DNA of 53,566 nucleotides from Bradyrhizobium sp. 1. Its GTDB lineage: Bacteria > Pseudomonadota > Alphaproteobacteria > Rhizobiales > Xanthobacteraceae. The stretch lies in the NCBI RefSeq assembly GCF_023073315.1, contig NZ_JADPJH010000029.1, positions 7,678-61,243 of the forward strand, given 5' to 3'. The position numbers and the translations under genes were made by a program. The notes under the pieces are model-generated. The model saw nothing but the letters and a program-made list of their open reading frames with translations, was not told the origin of the DNA and ran no database searches. Below are positions 50,736 to 53,566 of this stretch, in pieces; the stretch's first letter is position 1, and each line of letters begins with the position of its first letter.

Positions 50736-52424
50736 CTAGACTCGCGTCATATCGAATTTCGGCTTCTGGCCGCTGCCGTAGCGGCGCAGCGCGCCTTCCT
50801 CGCCTACCGCGTTGGGGCGCTGGAAGATCCAGTTCTGCCACGCAGTCAGGCGCGAAAAGATTTTTGATTCCATCGTCTCGGGGCCGACGAAGCGCAGGCT
50901 CGCTTCCATGCCGGTGAGACTGTCGGGCGAGAAGCTGGCGCGCTCCTCGAGGAACACGCGGACTTCGTCGTCCCAATCGATATCGTCGAGCGCAAAGGTG
51001 ACGAGGCCGAGTTCTTCCGCCTGCTCGGCATCGAGCGCGGTGCCCATCGTGGTTTCCGCGCGCTCCACGTCGGACGGGTCGGCCTGGAACCGCGACGAAA
51101 GCCGCGTCAGACCATGGCTCATCGGATAGGGGCCGAAATTCATCGCGGAGAGTTCGATCGACGGCGGGGGGCGGTTGTCGCCCTGGCGCGTGCCGATCAG
51201 CATATAGGAGCGGTCGGCGGCGAAGACGAGTTCGGCCAAGGTGCCGGCAAAGCAGGAGCCGGGCTCGACCAGCGTCACCAGCGTACGCGAGGTGACATCG
51301 ATGCGCTTGAGCACACGCTTCCAATAGTGGCGGATCTCGTTGACCAGCCAGTGCGCCTTGTTGGCTTCGAGGAAGGCGTCGGATGCGAGCACATGGGCGC
51401 GGTCGCCATGGCTCTTGAACACCAGCATCGCGATCTCGAGCTCATTGATGCGCAGATGCAGGATGGCGTCGTCCAGCTCGCGCGCCACTTGCAACGGCCA
51501 GAACGAGGCCCCCTGCGCCATCATGCCGTCGATGTCGGCGGGTGCTGCGGCTTCCGGCGCCTTGATCGAGATGGTGGCGATGCGCGCGGTGCGATCAATG
51601 TCGACCGTGACGAAGCCATAGCGGAGGCTGGTCTCGTCGATGACGCGCTTGAGCGGCGTCAGCGCGATGCCCTTGCCGTTGCCGGCGCGCTTCGAGGCGG
51701 CTGCGAATTCCCTGGCGCGCTCGACGACCTTGGCCTCGAGCTTCGAATTCGGCGCGATCTCGTCGACAAGGCGCCATTGCACGGCGCGCTTGCCCTTCAC
51801 GCCTTCCTCGATGGTGCAGAAAAAGTCTGCGTGGTCGCGGCGCACTTTTCGCTTGTCGACGACGCGCGTGAGACCGCCGGTGCCGGGCAGCACCGCGAGC
51901 AGCGGCACTTCGGGCAGCGACACAGCCGAGGCGCCGTCGTCAGCGAGGATGATGTGGTCGGTCGCCAGCGCCAGTTCATAGCCGCCACCGGCGGCGGAGC
52001 CGTTCACCACCGTGATGAAGCGCTGGCCGGAGTTCTCCGAGGAGTCTTCCATGCCGTTGCGGGTCTCGTTGGTGAACTTGCAGAAGTTCACCTTGTGGGC
52101 GTGGGTGGAGCCCGCGAGCATGCGGATGTTGGCGCCAGCGCAGAACACGCGGTTCTTGGCCGAGCGCATCACCACGACTTTCACCTCGGGATGCTCAAAA
52201 CGCAGCCTCTGCACCACGTCGGCAAGCTCGATGTCGACGCTGAGATCGTAGGAATTGAGCTTGAGCAGATAGCCCTCGAACAGGCCGCCATTCTCGTCGA
52301 CATCCATGGTCAGGGTGGCGACATCGCCGTCGACCGCGAGCTTCCAGTGCCGGTAGCGGGACGGTTCGGTCTGGAAATCGATGAATGTCGCGCCGCCTGC
52401 GAGGCGCCGATCTTCCCCGGCCAT
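50736..52424 (-). CDS. boxC: 2,3-epoxybenzoyl-CoA dihydrolase BoxC
   Basis: Crotonase-superfamily enzyme that opens the ring of 2,3-epoxybenzoyl-CoA, hydrolysing it to an aldehyde and formate. The 562 residues are about twice the usual crotonase length, as expected for BoxC. The first half contains the oxyanion and acidic residues in NRVFCAGANIRMLAG and NGSAAGGGYELALATDHIILAD; LPEVPLLAVLPGTGGLTRV follows. The second half has a degenerate crotonase-like region. The ATG at 52424 has AAGGGTGG in front. An operator candidate lies upstream at 52462-52475. Together with boxB it is the core of the pathway. Confidence 0.96.
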   Translation of the reverse strand: MAGEDRRLAGGATFIDFQTEPSRYRHWKLAVDGDVATLTMDVDENGGLFEGYLLKLNSYDLSVDIELADVVQRLRFEHPEVKVVVMRSAKNRVFCAGANIRMLAGSTHAHKVNFCKFTNETRNGMEDSSENSGQRFITVVNGSAAGGGYELALATDHIILADDGASAVSLPEVPLLAVLPGTGGLTRVVDKRKVRRDHADFFCTIEEGVKGKRAVQWRLVDEIAPNSKLEAKVVERAREFAAASKRAGNGKGIALTPLKRVIDETSLRYGFVTVDIDRTARIATISIKAPEAAAPADIDGMMAQGASFWPLQVARELDDAILHLRINELEIAMLVFKSHGDRAHVLASDAFLEANKAHWLVNEIRHYWKRVLKRIDVTSRTLVTLVEPGSCFAGTLAELVFAADRSYMLIGTRQGDNRPPPSIELSAMNFGPYPMSHGLTRLSSRFQADPSDVERAETTMGTALDAEQAEELGLVTFALDDIDWDDEVRVFLEERASFSPDSLTGMEASLRFVGPETMESKIFSRLTAWQNWIFQRPNAVGEEGALRRYGSGQKPKFDMTRV

Positions 52425-52461
52425 GGGCCACCCTTGGGTTCGTTTCGGATTTACCGTTAGA

Positions 52462-52475
52462 TGCACAATAATGCA
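52462..52475. promoter_or_regulatory. TGCA-N6-TGCA operator candidate for the box genes
   Basis: TGCA at 52462-52465 and at 52472-52475 with a spacer of six bases (CAATAA). The flanks extend the symmetry to AGATGCA...TGCATCT (52460-52478, minor mismatch). BoxR/BzdR-family repressors of benzoyl-CoA pathways are reported to bind TGCA-type sites. It lies 38 bases upstream of boxC, where it would overlap a promoter. Confidence 0.6.
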
Positions 52476-52562
52476 TCTTTACGCCCGCGTCCAGCCTAAT
52501 TTAAGCTGAACATGCACTTTGCTTCATCGGCATGCCAACCGCGCACCGATGCCATCCACCCT

Positions 52563-53375
52563 TCATGCCGCCTGAAGTCCGCGATCGTCGCGCAGGGCGG
52601 CTTTTGCAAATTGCTCAAGCGCCTCGAGCGTCACTCCAGGCGCTTCACGATGCGGAGAATGCCCCGCCCCCGGAATGATTTTCAGGTCGACGGGGCAGTA
52701 ACACTCCTCCTGCGCGATCTCGACCTGGCGCATCGTCCCGTACTGGTCGTCCATGCCCTGCACGACGATAACCGGCACGCGGATATAGGCGAGATATTCC
52801 GAAATGTCCCAGTCGCGGAATTTAGGATCGAGCCAGGCGCCGTTCCAGCCATGGAAGGCGTTGTCGACGTCCTTGTGCCAGCGCGCCAGCTTCGGCTTGA
52901 GATCGCCGGTCTCGAAGGCGGTCTTGATCGCGGCGATGGACTTCACGGAAATGTCTTCCACGATGAAATGCGGCGCGATCAGCACGAGGCCTTGCAGCCG
53001 GCGATCCTGATGCGCGCCGGCATAGATCGTCGCAATCGAGGCGCCGTCGGAATGGCCGAGCAGCAGGCCACGCCTGAAGCCGATCGCATCGAGAATTTTC
53101 GGCAGCACATCCAGCGCCTCGCGCTGCATGTAGTCGAGCGGGCGCGGCAGCGCGACCTTGCTCGACTGGCCGTAGCCTGCGCGGGAATAGACGAAGATGC
53201 CGGCGCCGGTGGCTTGCTGCAGCTTTTCCGGAAAATCATTCCAGAGACCGACCGAGCCGAGGCCTTCGTGCAGCATGACGATGGTGGGGGCGTCAGCGGA
53301 TTGCGGCGCCAGCCATTTGTATTCGAGGCTGGCGCCACTGACGTTGAGGAAGCCTGTGGGGAGGAGGTTGGTCAT
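52563..53375 (-). CDS. Alpha/beta-fold hydrolase
   Basis: A 270-residue soluble hydrolase. It has the oxyanion stretch IVMLHEGLGS, the nucleophile elbow LGHSDGAS with the Ser, an Asp in VQGMDDQYG and a His in GAGHSPHREAP, so the triad is complete. It has no signal peptide. It lies upstream of boxC on the same strand with 138 bases between, including the operator candidate. A role in the benzoate pathway (for example hydrolysing a CoA ester or lactone) is possible but cannot be read from sequence. Confidence 0.85.
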   Translation of the reverse strand: MTNLLPTGFLNVSGASLEYKWLAPQSADAPTIVMLHEGLGSVGLWNDFPEKLQQATGAGIFVYSRAGYGQSSKVALPRPLDYMQREALDVLPKILDAIGFRRGLLLGHSDGASIATIYAGAHQDRRLQGLVLIAPHFIVEDISVKSIAAIKTAFETGDLKPKLARWHKDVDNAFHGWNGAWLDPKFRDWDISEYLAYIRVPVIVVQGMDDQYGTMRQVEIAQEECYCPVDLKIIPGAGHSPHREAPGVTLEALEQFAKAALRDDRGLQAA

Positions 53376-53429
53376 GTTGTCACTCTTCTTCGCGCCCGTA
53401 TTTGGAACGAGACGCGGCCGCTGGCTCAG

Positions 53430-53566
53430 TCGTTCCCTCCCCCCTTGTGGGGGAGGGCTAGGGAGAGGGGTGCCACGCAGGGACTCTGAGTATGACGAAG
53501 AACACCTAGCGCGCGAAAGCGAACACCCTTTGCTGGGCTACCCCTCTCCCCCGCCCTCCCCCACAA
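53430..53566. repeat. Terminal composite inverted repeat of CCCTCCCCC palindromes
   Basis: CCCTCCCCCCTTGTGGGGGA lies near 53437. The flanking TTGTGGGGGAGGGC...GAGAGGGGT of the left part is matched in inverse at the right end (ACCCCTCTC...GCCCTCCCCCACAA, to 53566). The window stops inside or at the edge of it. Confidence 0.75.

Overview
The window looks like a chromosomal segment of a Bradyrhizobium-type alphaproteobacterium (Bradyrhizobiaceae/Nitrobacteraceae). The reasons are high G+C with strong third-position G/C, the alphaproteobacterial regulator GcrA, a SAM-II riboswitch before metZ, the order gcrA / argD-argF / hslO, a pstSCAB-phoU-phoB block beside phoR, an aerobic benzoyl-CoA (box) pathway, and many short palindromic intergenic repeats of kinds that recur in that group. 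Genus assignment is inference from content; no rRNA or marker search was possible.

Layout. 1-2.6 kb (minus): a family 3 solute-binding protein, a Sco1/SenC copper chaperone with a small membrane protein, and a periplasmic ClpP-like protein. 2.8-6.4 kb (plus): an FAD dehydrogenase followed almost directly by a secreted LpqC-type esterase, then a RidA protein and an NTF2-like protein. 6.6-15.3 kb (minus): a sugar catabolic block reading lacI-type regulator, xylB, xylA, ABC ATPase, permease, binding protein, aldo/keto reductase, fuconolactonase-type amidohydrolase. It combines an isomerase/kinase route with an oxidative aldose route. 15.4-17.8 kb: a DUF1003 protein, a GNAT-GNAT-XRE/cupin operon and tRNA-Gly(CCC).

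17.9-25.8 kb: Ogt methyltransferase, AraC regulator, VOC protein, SRPBCC protein, a Gly/Met-rich secreted protein, a Ser-rich protein with an internal duplication, a MATE transporter gene broken by a one-base deletion, a conserved gene of unknown function and a dCTP deaminase. 25.8-27.2 kb: promoter, SAM-II riboswitch, a terminator with a competing hairpin, and metZ. 27.4-30.4 kb: an opgC acyltransferase operon with two SGNH-fold proteins, one of which has lost its catalytic residues. 30.6-36.2 kb: apaG, a 940-base repeat-filled gap, hslO, argF, argD and gcrA.

36.4-44.2 kb (minus): YbhN-type membrane protein, phoR, then, behind a clear Pho box, pstS-pstC-pstA-pstB-phoU-phoB, which is a complete high-affinity phosphate uptake and sensing module. 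44.8-49.0 kb: a small secreted protein, an OmpA/BON-like envelope protein with a small membrane protein, a polysaccharide deacetylase and an SDR oxidoreductase. 49.1-53.4 kb (minus): boxB and boxC, with a TGCA-N6-TGCA operator candidate in front of boxC, and an alpha/beta hydrolase.

No insertion sequence, prophage, CRISPR array or defence island is visible; most of the window is ordinary chromosomal backbone. The least explained parts are the structured repeat region at 31.0-31.9 kb, the opgC/SGNH operon with its degenerate paralog, the leader hairpin of argD, the box-operon operator and the repeat inside that operon, and several operator-like palindromes.
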